A stretch of DNA of 64,000 bases from Weissella minor (GCF_001437425.1 NZ_JQCD01000031.1:35838-99837), one strand, 5' to 3'. Numbered from the stretch's first letter, positions 9,334 through 18,080 are shown. Translations and numbers: made by a program. Notes: generated by a model not told the origin, from the letters alone.

Positions 9334-10074
9334 TTAATTTGGAAGCACTAAACCGTCATCGATTTTAGTGTTAATAGCTTGGTTATACGCTTTTTCAGTG
9401 ATTTTGTTGTTATTGAACATTGAAAGTAAGACGATGTTACGTCGTTCTTCAACGGCTTTTGGATTCTTATATAAGTCATATTCAACCGGTGTTTGGCCAA
9501 TCCCAGCAATGGTCGCTTGTTGCGCTAAACTTAATTTTTTGAGGGGCTTTTGATAGTAGAATTCTGAAATGGTTTCTGCGCCATAGCGATTATAACCTTG
9601 GAAGATTTTGTTGACATAAAACTCAAAAATTTGATCCTTAGAATACTCACGTGTTAATTTGGTTGCAAGATATATTTCTTGGATTTTACGTTTAGGCGTC
9701 GGCTCAGCATTATTTTTAAAGGCAGTTAGTTTGACGAGTTGTTGGGTGATGGAAGACCCACCACGACCAACGCCATTGCCAAAGAGGGCTTTTACGTTAC
9801 TGACAACTAAAGCTCTAAGCCCGTCAGAGTTAACCCCGTTATTGGTTTCAAATGTGGCATCTTCTGTCGATGTGACAGCATCCCGGTATTGTTGCGGAAT
9901 TGAATCAGCTGTGACATAGTCTTGAATACCTTCAGGATTGGCTTTCTCTTTCAGTTGTGCTTCTGAAATAGTGGGTGCATTATCAATAACGACCCATGTA
10001 TAGATTCCCCCAGCGACAAGTGCTATAATGAAAATGGCGAATAAAAATTTGAATAAACTCTTAAAAAACTTCAT
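9334..10074 (-). CDS. Monofunctional peptidoglycan glycosyltransferase (GT51)
   Basis: It polymerises lipid II into glycan strands at the outer face of the membrane. The 246-residue protein has one N-terminal membrane anchor (about residues 6-28) and a single GT51 domain. The motifs are EDATFETNNG (catalytic Glu), GGSSITQQLVK, and KRKIQEIYLATKLTREYSKDQI split over two blocks. The family motif EDxxFxxHxG normally has His where this protein has Asn. No transpeptidase domain follows, so it is an MtgA/SgtB-type enzyme and not a bifunctional penicillin-binding protein. It is monocistronic with its own terminator. Confidence 0.88.
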   Translation of the reverse strand: MKFFKSLFKFLFAIFIIALVAGGIYTWVVIDNAPTISEAQLKEKANPEGIQDYVTADSIPQQYRDAVTSTEDATFETNNGVNSDGLRALVVSNVKALFGNGVGRGGSSITQQLVKLTAFKNNAEPTPKRKIQEIYLATKLTREYSKDQIFEFYVNKIFQGYNRYGAETISEFYYQKPLKKLSLAQQATIAGIGQTPVEYDLYKNPKAVEERRNIVLLSMFNNNKITEKAYNQAINTKIDDGLVLPN

Positions 10075-10181
10075 GGTACTCCCCCTATGATAACTGATTA
10101 AAAATAATCATGTGCTTAATGATAACTTTTTTAGTCCGGCTTTTAAAGAGGTGCTATGTTAAAATAAGAAATACTAAATTA

Positions 10182-11627
10182 ATGAAGAAAGTGACCTTTG
10201 TAGAACGAATGGCAGACTATAAGAAAAAGAATTTTAATCGCACGCAAGCTAGGAATAAGGCATCACAAGATGTACAAGTTGAAGTTGGGGACAAACTCCT
10301 GATTACAATTAAGCGGCTTGGCATTAATGGGGAAGGGATTGGCTATTATAAGCGTAAAATTACGTTTATTCCAAATGCGTTGCCCGGTGAAATTGTGGAT
10401 GTTGTTGTGACACAAGTGAGCCCTAAGTTTATTGAAGCGCGAATTAAAAAAATCAAGAAAAAATCACCTGACCGGGTTGTCCCTAAGGACAATCAAGAAG
10501 TTGGTGGGGCTGAATTAGGCCACTTACGTTATGATGCGCAACTTGAGTTTAAAGAAGATGTTATCCGTCAAGCATTAGAAAAATATCGTCCACGTGGTTA
10601 TGAAGATATTGACCTACGCCCAACGATTGGGATGGAAAACCCTGAGGGGTATCGAAATAAAGCCCAATTCCCTGTTCGTCAACAAGGAGATCATTTGGCC
10701 GTCGGTATGTACAAACGACAATCACATGAATTAGTCGATTTGCCTGAAATTTCAACGCAAAACCCAGAGACATTGAAGGTTGTCCGTAAGGTGCGTGATT
10801 TATTGGAAGAATTGGAAATTCCAGTTTACGATGAAAAGCGTAATTCAGGGATTGTTAAAACGCTGATTGCACGTGTATCTGAATCAAGCGGTGAAGTGCA
10901 ATTAACTCTTGTTACAAATTCAACAAAGTTACCAAAATCTCGTCAATTAATTGCGCGAATTAATGAGGAATTGCCTGAAGTTGTTTCAGTACATCAAAAT
11001 ATCAATTCTGGGAAAACATCACTTGTGTGGGGTGACACCACAAAGCATTTGTGGGGAAGTGAGTATATTACGGAAACCATTAATGGCAAGCAGTTTATGT
11101 TGTCCCCACGTGCTTTCTTACAATTGAATCCCAAGCAAACAGCCCGCCTTTACCAAGAAGCAATTGAAGCCCTTGATTTAACACATGCAGATAAGTTAAT
11201 TGATGCATATTCAGGAGTTGGGACGATTGGGCTTTCATTGGCTGATCAAGCAGGGGAAGTTCGTGGAATGGATACTGTACCGGAAGCGGTTGATGATGCA
11301 AATGAAAATGCAGAAGCTAACGGAATTGAGAATGCGGACTACTATATTGGTGAAGCGGAAGCATTGATACCAGAGTGGGCGCGTCAAGGTTGGGTTGCGG
11401 ATGCGCTAGTTGTAGACCCACCGCGCACCGGATTAGGCGATGAATTACGAGCAACCATCTTAAAGACAAAGCCAAATAAGTTTGTTTATATTTCATGTAA
11501 TGCATCGACGTTAGCGCGCGATTTAGTCGACCTATCGAAAGTTTATTATGTTGACTATATTCAATCAATTGATATGTTCCCTCAGACAGCCCGTTGGGAA
11601 GGTATTGTGAAGTTTACAAAGAAATAA
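10182..11627 (+). CDS. rlmD: 23S rRNA (uracil-C5)-methyltransferase, RlmD/RumA family
   Basis: An S-adenosylmethionine-dependent tRNA/rRNA m5U methyltransferase of the TrmA/RlmD family. It has an N-terminal TRAM domain (KRLGINGEGIGYYKRKITF), the SAM-binding DAYSGVGTIGL, DPPRTGLGDE, and the catalytic Cys in YISCNASTLARDL. The family's Fe-S cluster region, normally with three clustered Cys before QHxxY, reads NQEVGGAELGHLRYDAQ with no Cys. The open frame extends upstream to 10110. ATG at 10182 or at 10209 (MADYKKKNF) are both possible because no clear ribosome site is visible. A parS-like site directly follows the stop. Confidence 0.9.
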   Translation: MKKVTFVERMADYKKKNFNRTQARNKASQDVQVEVGDKLLITIKRLGINGEGIGYYKRKITFIPNALPGEIVDVVVTQVSPKFIEARIKKIKKKSPDRVVPKDNQEVGGAELGHLRYDAQLEFKEDVIRQALEKYRPRGYEDIDLRPTIGMENPEGYRNKAQFPVRQQGDHLAVGMYKRQSHELVDLPEISTQNPETLKVVRKVRDLLEELEIPVYDEKRNSGIVKTLIARVSESSGEVQLTLVTNSTKLPKSRQLIARINEELPEVVSVHQNINSGKTSLVWGDTTKHLWGSEYITETINGKQFMLSPRAFLQLNPKQTARLYQEAIEALDLTHADKLIDAYSGVGTIGLSLADQAGEVRGMDTVPEAVDDANENAEANGIENADYYIGEAEALIPEWARQGWVADALVVDPPRTGLGDELRATILKTKPNKFVYISCNASTLARDLVDLSKVYYVDYIQSIDMFPQTARWEGIVKFTKK

Positions 11628-11629
11628 AA

Positions 11630-11645
11630 TGTTTCACATGAAACA
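11630..11645. promoter_or_regulatory. parS-like ParB site 4
   Basis: TGTTTCACATGAAACA starts 3 bp after the rlmD stop codon and just before its terminator. Confidence 0.75.
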
Positions 11646-11647
11646 AT

Positions 11648-11691
11648 AAAACAGCTAGACGTGTCAAGGGGATACGGCTAGCTGTTTTTAA
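11648..11691 (+). terminator. rlmD terminator
   Basis: AAACAGCTAG pairs with CTAGCTGTTT and is followed by TT. Confidence 0.8.
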
Positions 11692-11702
11692 ATTGTTGAG
11701 AT

Positions 11703-11787
11703 ATTACACGGGTGTAATAATGCATTTTCATTTGTGATACATCGAGCATGAAGCGCTTACACAAAGTATATAATTGTGTTACAATTA
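11703..11787 (+). promoter_or_regulatory. Promoter of the hydroxyacyl-CoA dehydrogenase gene with cre-like box and two palindromes
   Basis: TTACAC (11757-11762) and TACAAT (11780-11785) are 17 bp apart. GAAGCGCTTACA (11750-11761) matches the cre core AARCGYTWNC and overlaps the -35 box. ATTACAC-GG-GTGTAAT (11703-11718) and TAATTGT-GTT-ACAATTA (11771-11787) are perfect inverted repeats suited to a dimeric regulator; the second covers the -10 box. Confidence 0.7.
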
Positions 11788-11821
11788 TCTTATTGAATTA
11801 AGAATATGTGGAGGAAATATC

Positions 11822-12703
11822 ATGAGTTATCAAAAAGTTACAGTTGCTGGTGGTGGAACTTTAGGTTCACAAATCGCATATATGGCAGCCTTTTCAGGTA
11901 AAGATGCCATTATCTGGGGACGTTCAGAAGGTTCATTGGACCGTGCCAAGGCACGTGTTGCCCGTTGGGAAGAAGCCGTTAAGGATTACTACGAAGCTTC
12001 ACAAGAAGAACTAGACGCTGCCCAAGCACATCTAACATACACAACTTCATTGGAAGATGCACTTAGCGGTGCGGACTTAGTGATTGAAGCTTTGCCAGAA
12101 AACATCGAAACAAAGAAAGACTTCTACGAAGAATTCGACAAGCTTGCAGATCCTGAAACAATTGTTGTGACAAACTCATCAACAATGCTTGCATCTGATT
12201 TGGCCGAATTCACAGGACGTGCAGACAAGTTCTTAGGTTACCACTTCGCTAACACAATCTGGCGTAACAACACAGCCGAAATCATGGCTGGACCAGAAAC
12301 AGATGCTGATTTGGCTGAAACATTCATCGATTTCTCTCGTGAAATCAAGATGGTGCCAATCATGGTTAACAAGGAACAACATGGTTACATTTTGAATGCC
12401 ATGTTAGTACCATTCTTGGGTGCCGCAACTGAACTTTGGGTAAAGGGTGTTGCAGAACCACAAGATATTGATAAGACATGGATGATTGCGACTGGTTCTC
12501 CAATGGGACCATTTGCTGTATATGACACTGTTGGTTTGAATACTGCTTATGAAATTCACAATGGTAAGTCAGACGAAGCCAGTCAATATGCTGCTAAGAA
12601 ATTCAAGGAACGTATTGATGAAGGTTTGCTTGGTGTTGAAACAGGTAAGGGATTCTACACTTACCCTAACCCAGAATACCTTGACCCAGAATTCTTGAAG
12701 TAA
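11822..12703 (+). CDS. 3-hydroxyacyl-CoA dehydrogenase family protein
   Basis: An NAD-dependent oxidoreductase of 293 residues. The N-terminal Rossmann fold begins VTVAGGGTLGSQIAYMAAFSG. The central NSSTMLASDLA and GYHFANTIW blocks and the C-terminal helical domain (SPMGPFAVYDTVGL, ETGKGFYTYP) match 3-hydroxybutyryl-CoA/3-hydroxyacyl-CoA dehydrogenases. Lactic acid bacteria often carry this gene without a beta-oxidation pathway, so the true substrate may be another 3-hydroxy acid. The frame is open upstream to 11774, but ATG at 11822 has a GGAGGAAAT ribosome site. Promoter elements suggest carbon catabolite control. A TetR gene follows. Confidence 0.85.
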   Translation: MSYQKVTVAGGGTLGSQIAYMAAFSGKDAIIWGRSEGSLDRAKARVARWEEAVKDYYEASQEELDAAQAHLTYTTSLEDALSGADLVIEALPENIETKKDFYEEFDKLADPETIVVTNSSTMLASDLAEFTGRADKFLGYHFANTIWRNNTAEIMAGPETDADLAETFIDFSREIKMVPIMVNKEQHGYILNAMLVPFLGAATELWVKGVAEPQDIDKTWMIATGSPMGPFAVYDTVGLNTAYEIHNGKSDEASQYAAKKFKERIDEGLLGVETGKGFYTYPNPEYLDPEFLK

Positions 12704-12710
12704 TACAAAG

Positions 12711-12753
12711 GAAAAGGCTTGGATAACATCAATGATGTATTCGAGCTTTTTTT
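12711..12753 (+). terminator. Terminator after the hydroxyacyl-CoA dehydrogenase gene
   Basis: An imperfect long hairpin (GGCTTGGATAACATC with GATGTATTCGAGCTT) is followed by a T-run. Confidence 0.65.
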
Positions 12754-12842
12754 AATGCAAAAATGTGCTATATTTAAAATTGGGAATGTTATTTTAAGTA
12801 AGGAGTAAATACTTCGGTATTTATAGTAGGTGTATGGAATAG

Positions 12843-13415
12843 ATGGCAAAAGTTAATCAGGAACAGATTTTTGAGGCTGCACGCTCCGTGTTGAATCAAA
12901 AAGGTTATGATAAGGCGCGTTTAGCTGATGTTGCACGTAAGCTTGATATTACATCAGCAGCATTGTATAAGCATTTTAAGAACAAAGAAGACTTATTTGA
13001 AGCAACTGTCATTGACTGGTTACGAGCAATTGACCGACCTGTTTTTGAAACAGATGATCGAGCTCCAGAAGACGAACGTGGGACGCGTCTTCATGACTGG
13101 TTGTGGTTGTTAGCCGAGAATCGACACGCTGCTTTTGTGGCTGAACCAGAATTGACGAAGTTATACAAAGAGTATTTAGAGAGTCATCATGAGTTATTGA
13201 ATCAGCGTTTGGTTGCTTTTTCTGAATCTGTTGAGAGTATTATGGCGTGGGAAACCTTCAGACATCAACGTGGTTTAACAGTGATGCAAACGTTTATTAT
13301 GTTTTACCATCCTTTGTTTGTGAATATGTGGGAAGACCCATTGTTAAAAACACTATTCGAATCAACGTGGTTGGAAATTCAACCGATTGTCCAACCTCAA
13401 ATTGAAGAAAATTAA
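12843..13415 (+). CDS. TetR/AcrR family transcriptional regulator
   Basis: The 190-residue protein has an N-terminal helix-turn-helix of TetR type (ARSVLNQKGYDKARLADVAR, then ITSAALYKHFKNKEDLF at about residues 38-54). A helical ligand domain without recognisable specificity follows. It lies directly downstream of the hydroxyacyl-CoA dehydrogenase and could act on the palindromes in that promoter (inference from position). A perfect TAAATAC/GTATTTA hairpin with a TTCG loop sits 20 bp before its start, at 12806-12823, and may influence translation. It ends in a terminator at 13425. Confidence 0.88.
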   Translation: MAKVNQEQIFEAARSVLNQKGYDKARLADVARKLDITSAALYKHFKNKEDLFEATVIDWLRAIDRPVFETDDRAPEDERGTRLHDWLWLLAENRHAAFVAEPELTKLYKEYLESHHELLNQRLVAFSESVESIMAWETFRHQRGLTVMQTFIMFYHPLFVNMWEDPLLKTLFESTWLEIQPIVQPQIEEN

Positions 13416-13424
13416 TCGTTAATA

Positions 13425-13457
13425 AAATGCCTACCTTGTTGTAGGTATTTTTTTTTT
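13425..13457 (+). terminator. TetR gene terminator
   Basis: AATGCCTAC pairs with GTAGGTATT and is followed by a T-run. Confidence 0.85.
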
Positions 13458-13574
13458 GAAAGGTAAGTCGAATCGTGGGGTTATGCCAGTTTGTAGCAGG
13501 GACAAAAAAGCAGGATGGCGCTTGCATGAGGTTGTGCTTGGTGTCCCTATTCGGAGGGTGTATGACGATAAAGC

Positions 13575-13603
13575 TTCACCTTATGGGCGAATATCGGTAT
13601 AAT
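13575..13603 (+). promoter_or_regulatory. Promoter of the deoxyribonucleotidase-like gene
   Basis: TTCACC and TATAAT are 17 bp apart, upstream of the ATG at 13641. Confidence 0.55.
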
Positions 13604-13640
13604 AGCGGTAATATGAATGCGGTTACAAAAGGGGAACGAA

Positions 13641-14234
13641 ATGAATAAGCCAAAACTTTTCTTAGATATGGATAATGTCTTAGTGGATACATTAACGGTA
13701 TTGAATGCCATTGATATGACGCATGAACAGGTACAAAAACCAGATCAGATTCCTGGTGTTTTTCGAGATTTGAAACCCATGCCAGGGGCAATTGACGCAG
13801 TGAACACCTTAGCGGACATTTATGAAATGTATATTTTATCAACTGCGCCATGGCATAATGCGAGTGCTTGGCAAGATAAAATCGTGTGGTTGCAAGAATA
13901 CTTTGGTGACGGGGAAGAAAATCCATTTTACAAGCGGGTTGTGATGGCACATGATAAAGGATTGGCGCATGGTGCTGGTGGAATTTTAGTTGATGATCGT
14001 CCTTACCACGGCGCCAGTGCTTGGGATGATGCGACGACAGATAGTTTTTGGTTGCAATATGGTCATGATCCAAAATTGGTTTGGTCCCAAGAATTGGTTA
14101 ATTTTTTAAAGGACGTGGCAACACAATATGCTGACAATCAAAATATCCGTCAATCAATTGAAATGGTGAATACTAAGCAGGCATACCAATTACATGGTGA
14201 TAAAGAGAGCTTCAGCAAGGCCCATTGGGAATAA
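13641..14234 (+). CDS. 5'(3')-deoxyribonucleotidase-like HAD phosphatase (NT5C family)
   Basis: The 197-residue protein opens with KPKLFLDMDNVLVDT. This is the HAD motif I (DMDNVLVD) of NT5C-type 5' nucleotidases, with nucleophile and acid/base aspartates. ILSTAPWHNASAW is motif II with its Ser/Thr, and KGLAHGAGGILVDDRPYHG carries the Lys and acidic motif IV. Expected activity is dephosphorylation of (deoxy)pyrimidine monophosphates, inferred from the family. The open frame extends to 13617, but ATG at 13641 follows AAAGGGGAACGAA. It is monocistronic. Confidence 0.82.
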   Translation: MNKPKLFLDMDNVLVDTLTVLNAIDMTHEQVQKPDQIPGVFRDLKPMPGAIDAVNTLADIYEMYILSTAPWHNASAWQDKIVWLQEYFGDGEENPFYKRVVMAHDKGLAHGAGGILVDDRPYHGASAWDDATTDSFWLQYGHDPKLVWSQELVNFLKDVATQYADNQNIRQSIEMVNTKQAYQLHGDKESFSKAHWE

Positions 14235-14354
14235 TTCGATGAATGAGTATCAGAAATGATACTCATTTTTTTGTTTGATTATGATTATATGTGATTGTTT
14301 AAAACATCACTTTGTTGCATTAGTGGGCAATAAACAGTATAGTTTGTTTATAAA

Positions 14355-14368
14355 AGAAAACGTTTACA
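14355..14368 (+). promoter_or_regulatory. cre box upstream of the fru operon
   Basis: AGAAAACGTTTACA is identical to the 14-mer in front of pox and lies 24 bp before the fruR start. Direct CcpA control of the fructose operon is expected. Confidence 0.75.
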
Positions 14369-14391
14369 TAAAAGAAACTCGGGTTACATTT

Positions 14392-15159
14392 ATGATTATT
14401 GTTGAACGGCATGAAAAAATTTTAGCGCTTTTGGAAAAAAGACAGCAAGCATCAGTCAGTGAATTGAGTGCCTTACTTTTAGTATCACCAGCAACGATTC
14501 GTAGGGATTTAGCTGATTTAGAAAATCTAGGACAAGTGACACGTGTGCATGGGGGTGCAGTGCTTTCAGAACAGTACGCAAGCCAAATGCATGAACAAAC
14601 GATTAATGAAAAGCAAAGTTTGCATCAGGAAGAGAAGCGAGTCATTGCGCAGCAAGCAGCGTTACAAGTGCGTGGTGGTGAAACAATTTATCTGGATGCG
14701 GGCACGACGACCGCATGTTTAATTCCGTTACTAGCCCAAGTTGTTCCAAAGGTAACAGTGGTGACAAATTCGGTCAATCATGCTGCCAAATTAGCTGATT
14801 TATCGGTGGCTGTGATGGTCATTGGCGGCAGTGTTAAGTTGGCAACGAATGCAGTGATTGGTTCTAATGCCGTACAACAAATTCAACAACTCCAGTTTGA
14901 TAGAAGTTTTTTAGGGATTAATGGCGTGACGGCAGAAGCAGGTTTGACGACACCAGATATGGAAGAAGCTGCAATGAAACGGGCTGTGATGGCACAAAGT
15001 CGGAAGAATTATGTGTTAGCGGATGCCAGTAAAATTGGTGCGGTTAATTTTGTAAAAGTAAATGATGTTAATGAAGCGGTTTTGGTCACGAATCAGACGG
15101 ATCAGAGCGAGCTTGAGGCAATTAGAAAACAGACGCAGGTTATCATTTCGGAGGCGTAG
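14392..15159 (+). CDS. fruR: DeoR family regulator of the fructose operon (FruR)
   Basis: The 255-residue DeoR-type regulator has an N-terminal winged helix (RHEKILALLEKRQQASVSEL, then VSPATIRRDLADLENLGQVTRVHGGAV). The sugar-phosphate sensing domain carries YLDAGTTTACLIPLL, TNSVNHAAKL and the late VLADASKIG block. It is the first gene of fruR-fruK-fruA and most likely responds to fructose 1-phosphate. The frame is open upstream to 14275. ATG at 14392 aligns with the family start, although its ribosome site is weak. The stop is 1 bp before the fruK ATG. Confidence 0.9.
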   Translation: MIIVERHEKILALLEKRQQASVSELSALLLVSPATIRRDLADLENLGQVTRVHGGAVLSEQYASQMHEQTINEKQSLHQEEKRVIAQQAALQVRGGETIYLDAGTTTACLIPLLAQVVPKVTVVTNSVNHAAKLADLSVAVMVIGGSVKLATNAVIGSNAVQQIQQLQFDRSFLGINGVTAEAGLTTPDMEEAAMKRAVMAQSRKNYVLADASKIGAVNFVKVNDVNEAVLVTNQTDQSELEAIRKQTQVIISEA

Positions 15160-15160
15160 G

Positions 15161-16075
15161 ATGATTTATACAGTAACTTTAAATCCATCAATTGACTATA
15201 TTGTCCAGGTGGATGACTTGGAATTTGGTGCGACGAATCGTGCGCAGGGGACTCATTTTTTTCCGGGCGGAAAAGGAATTAATGTTAGTCGTCTATTAGC
15301 TAACCAAGGTATCCCTTCAAAAATGTGGGGATTTTTAGGTGGTTTTACTGGGAACTATATCAGTGAGACTTTAGCAAGTGATGCATTGGATTTCACACCG
15401 GTAAGTGAAGCAAGTCGGATTAATATAAAAATCAAAGGTAACCAAGAGACTGAAATTAATGCGGGTGGTCCGACGATTTCAGAAGATGAGTTAAAAGCGT
15501 TTAAAGCGAAGTTCTCAGTTTTGACGGCAGTAGACACTGTAATTTTCTCAGGCAGTATGGCCCGTGGATTACCAACTGATATTTATCAAAATTTGGTAAC
15601 TTTAGTTCAGAAAAGCGGTGCACAATTTATTATCGATACAACTGGCGATGCGCTAAAAGCAACTTTGGCACAAGGCCCTGTTTTGGTAAAACCGAATCGG
15701 GCTGAAGTTGCAGAATTATATCAACAACCGATTGAAAGTTTATCTGATGTGCAAAAAGCTGGTGAACGTTTGATTCAAGATGGTGCGCAGCATGCAATTA
15801 TCTCCATGGCTGGGGATGGCGCGATGTTTTTTTCAAATGATGAAATGTATTATGCCCCTGCATTGGTTGGAAAAGTGGTCAATTCAGTGGGTGCTGGGGA
15901 TTCGATGATCGCAGGCTTTGTTGGTGCTTTATCGCAAGGTATGTCGAACAGCGAATGTTTTAAGTATGCGGTTGCGAGCGGAACGGCGACTGCTTTTAGT
16001 GCTGATATTGCAGAGAAGCAATTGATTGATGAGCTATTTAATCAAGTAACGCTACAAAATATGAAGGAGTCCTAA
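15161..16075 (+). CDS. fruK: 1-phosphofructokinase
   Basis: It phosphorylates fructose 1-phosphate to fructose 1,6-bisphosphate. The 304-residue PfkB-family protein starts MIYTVTLNPSIDY. It has FFPGGKGINVSRLL near residue 35 and the C-terminal PfkB signature VNSVGAGDSMIAGFVGAL with the catalytic Asp. The ATG at 15161 follows GGAGGCGTAGG. An open frame continues upstream to 15062, but that part overlaps fruR in another frame and is not part of the protein. It sits between fruR and the fructose transporter gene. Confidence 0.93.
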   Translation: MIYTVTLNPSIDYIVQVDDLEFGATNRAQGTHFFPGGKGINVSRLLANQGIPSKMWGFLGGFTGNYISETLASDALDFTPVSEASRINIKIKGNQETEINAGGPTISEDELKAFKAKFSVLTAVDTVIFSGSMARGLPTDIYQNLVTLVQKSGAQFIIDTTGDALKATLAQGPVLVKPNRAEVAELYQQPIESLSDVQKAGERLIQDGAQHAIISMAGDGAMFFSNDEMYYAPALVGKVVNSVGAGDSMIAGFVGALSQGMSNSECFKYAVASGTATAFSADIAEKQLIDELFNQVTLQNMKES

Positions 16076-16077
16076 TC

Positions 16078-18036
16078 ATGCGAATTAATGATTTATTATT
16101 GCCGCAAACAATGATTTTAGATTTGCAGGCAACGACTAAACTTGCAGCATTTAAAGAAATGATTAGCGTCTTGTATCAACAAGGGCGCATCACTGATCCA
16201 GATACTTTTTTATCAGGTATTTTAGCGCGTGAAGAACAGACAACAACGGGGTTAGGTGATGGGATTGCGATTCCGCATGCTAAAAATTCCGCGGTAAAAA
16301 CACCAACAATTGTTTTTGCACGTTCGCAACAAGGTGTAGATTATGAAGCATTAGATGGGCAACCAGTGAAATTGCTATTTATGATTGCGGTGCCGGATAC
16401 AGCTAGTAATACGCATTTGGAAGCCTTAGCTAGTTTGTCACGTTATCTCTTACAAGATGGTTTTACTGATAAGCTATTAACGGCGAGTTCTCCTGACGAA
16501 ATTCGGCAACTATTCTCAGAAGAAGGTGAAGCTTTATCAAATGTTGATGCCGTTCAATCGGTTGCTTTAGAATCTCCAGATGTACCATTAATTGTGGCGG
16601 TAACAGCTTGTACAACTGGTATCGCACATACTTATATGGCTGAAGAAGCGCTTAAGAAACAAGCGACTGAAATGGGCGTTCGAATTAAGGTTGAAACGAA
16701 TGGGGCTAGCGGAGTGGCGAATCGTTTAACCGATGCTGAAATCAAAGAAGCCCAAGGGGTGATTGTTGCGGCTGATAAAAAGGTTGAAATGGCCCGTTTT
16801 GATGATAAAAAATTGGTGATGAAGCCAGTTGCTGAAGGTATCAGACATCCAGAAGCTTTGATTGATGAAGTTCTTGAAGGTTCAGCACCGGTTTACCATG
16901 CAACCACAACTGATACAAGTGGGCAGAAAGTACAAACTAATCAAGAGCATATGTCGATTGGTAAGGCTTTTTATCGTCACTTAATGAGTGGTGTTTCAAG
17001 TATGCTGCCTTTCGTTATTGGTGGTGGAATTGCAATCGCGATTGCCTTTTTGATTGACCAGTCATTAGGTGTCCCCCATGATCAATTGGCTAATTTAGGA
17101 ACTTATCATCCTGCTGCTGCTTTCTTTAAGCAAATTGGTGGTACCGCATTTGATTTTATGCTCCCAGTCTTAGCTGGTTATATTGCCTATTCGATTGCTG
17201 AAAAGCCAGGGCTTGTGGTCGGATTCCTAGCGGGTGCATTAGCAGCAAATGGATACAATATTAACAATGTTGGATTAGATCCAAATCAACTCCCTGTGCC
17301 ATCTGGATTTTTAGGCGCATTAGTGGGTGGATTCTTAGCTGGTGGCGTCGTTCTTATGCTAAAGTATGCTTTGGCTAAATTACCAAAAGCCTTGGACGGG
17401 ATTAAATCAATTCTATTTTATCCAGTCTTTGGGGTAATTATTACTGGTTTCTTGATGTTGTTAATTAATATTCCAATGGCATCAATTAATAGTGGATTAA
17501 ATAATTTCTTGAACAGTTTGAATGGAACTAATGCTATTCTTCTTGGAACATTATTGGGTGGCATGATGGCCATTGATATGGGTGGTCCAATTAATAAAGC
17601 GGCTTATGTTTTTGGAACAGGGACTCTAGCTCAGACTATTTCAACCGGTGGTTCACCAGTCATGGCATCAGTTATGGCAGGTGGCATGGTGCCACCATTG
17701 GCCATTTTTGTGGCAACCTTACTCTTTAAGAACAAGTTCAATAAAAAGAATCGTGAAGCCGGTCTAACTAATATTGTTATGGGATTAAGTTTCATTACTG
17801 AAGGTGCAATTCCATTTGCAGCGGCTGATCCAGCACGTACAATTCCAAGTTTCGTTGTCGGTTCGGCATTAGCTGGTGGTTTAGTTGGTATGTCAGGGAT
17901 TAAGTTGCTTGCACCACATGGTGGTATCTTCGTTGTGGCCTTAACGAGTTCACCAGTAATGTATCTTGTATATATTGCAATTGGCGCCTTGGTATCAGGA
18001 GTTATCTACGGCTTGATTAAGCGAGCCGATGATTAG
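16078..18036 (+). CDS. fruA: PTS fructose transporter subunit IIABC
   Basis: It imports and phosphorylates fructose to fructose 1-phosphate with phosphate from HPr. The 652-residue fusion has EIIA at about 1-150 (phosphorylated His67 in GDGIAIPHAKN), EIIB at about 170-270 (Cys178 in VAVTACTTGIAHTYMAEEA), and a membrane EIIC domain from about 300 to the end, with about eight to nine segments. The order A-B-C is typical of Gram-positive FruA. It starts 2 bp after fruK, with AAGGAG in front. The terminator at 18045 closes the operon. Confidence 0.95.
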   Translation: MRINDLLLPQTMILDLQATTKLAAFKEMISVLYQQGRITDPDTFLSGILAREEQTTTGLGDGIAIPHAKNSAVKTPTIVFARSQQGVDYEALDGQPVKLLFMIAVPDTASNTHLEALASLSRYLLQDGFTDKLLTASSPDEIRQLFSEEGEALSNVDAVQSVALESPDVPLIVAVTACTTGIAHTYMAEEALKKQATEMGVRIKVETNGASGVANRLTDAEIKEAQGVIVAADKKVEMARFDDKKLVMKPVAEGIRHPEALIDEVLEGSAPVYHATTTDTSGQKVQTNQEHMSIGKAFYRHLMSGVSSMLPFVIGGGIAIAIAFLIDQSLGVPHDQLANLGTYHPAAAFFKQIGGTAFDFMLPVLAGYIAYSIAEKPGLVVGFLAGALAANGYNINNVGLDPNQLPVPSGFLGALVGGFLAGGVVLMLKYALAKLPKALDGIKSILFYPVFGVIITGFLMLLINIPMASINSGLNNFLNSLNGTNAILLGTLLGGMMAIDMGGPINKAAYVFGTGTLAQTISTGGSPVMASVMAGGMVPPLAIFVATLLFKNKFNKKNREAGLTNIVMGLSFITEGAIPFAAADPARTIPSFVVGSALAGGLVGMSGIKLLAPHGGIFVVALTSSPVMYLVYIAIGALVSGVIYGLIKRADD

Positions 18037-18044
18037 AATGTAAG

Positions 18045-18079
18045 CAAAAAAGCACACTTCAGAGAGAAGTGTGCTTTTT
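18045..18079. terminator. Bidirectional terminator between fruA and the P-type ATPase gene
   Basis: AAAAAAGCACACTTC pairs with GAAGTGTGCTTTTT, with A- and T-runs on both sides, between converging genes. Confidence 0.85.
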
Positions 18080-18080
18080 A

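Noticed and set aside
10110..10181. N-terminal extension of the RlmD frame
   Set aside because: The added residues are not family-like, and the region overlaps the probable promoter (TTAAAAT near 10159).
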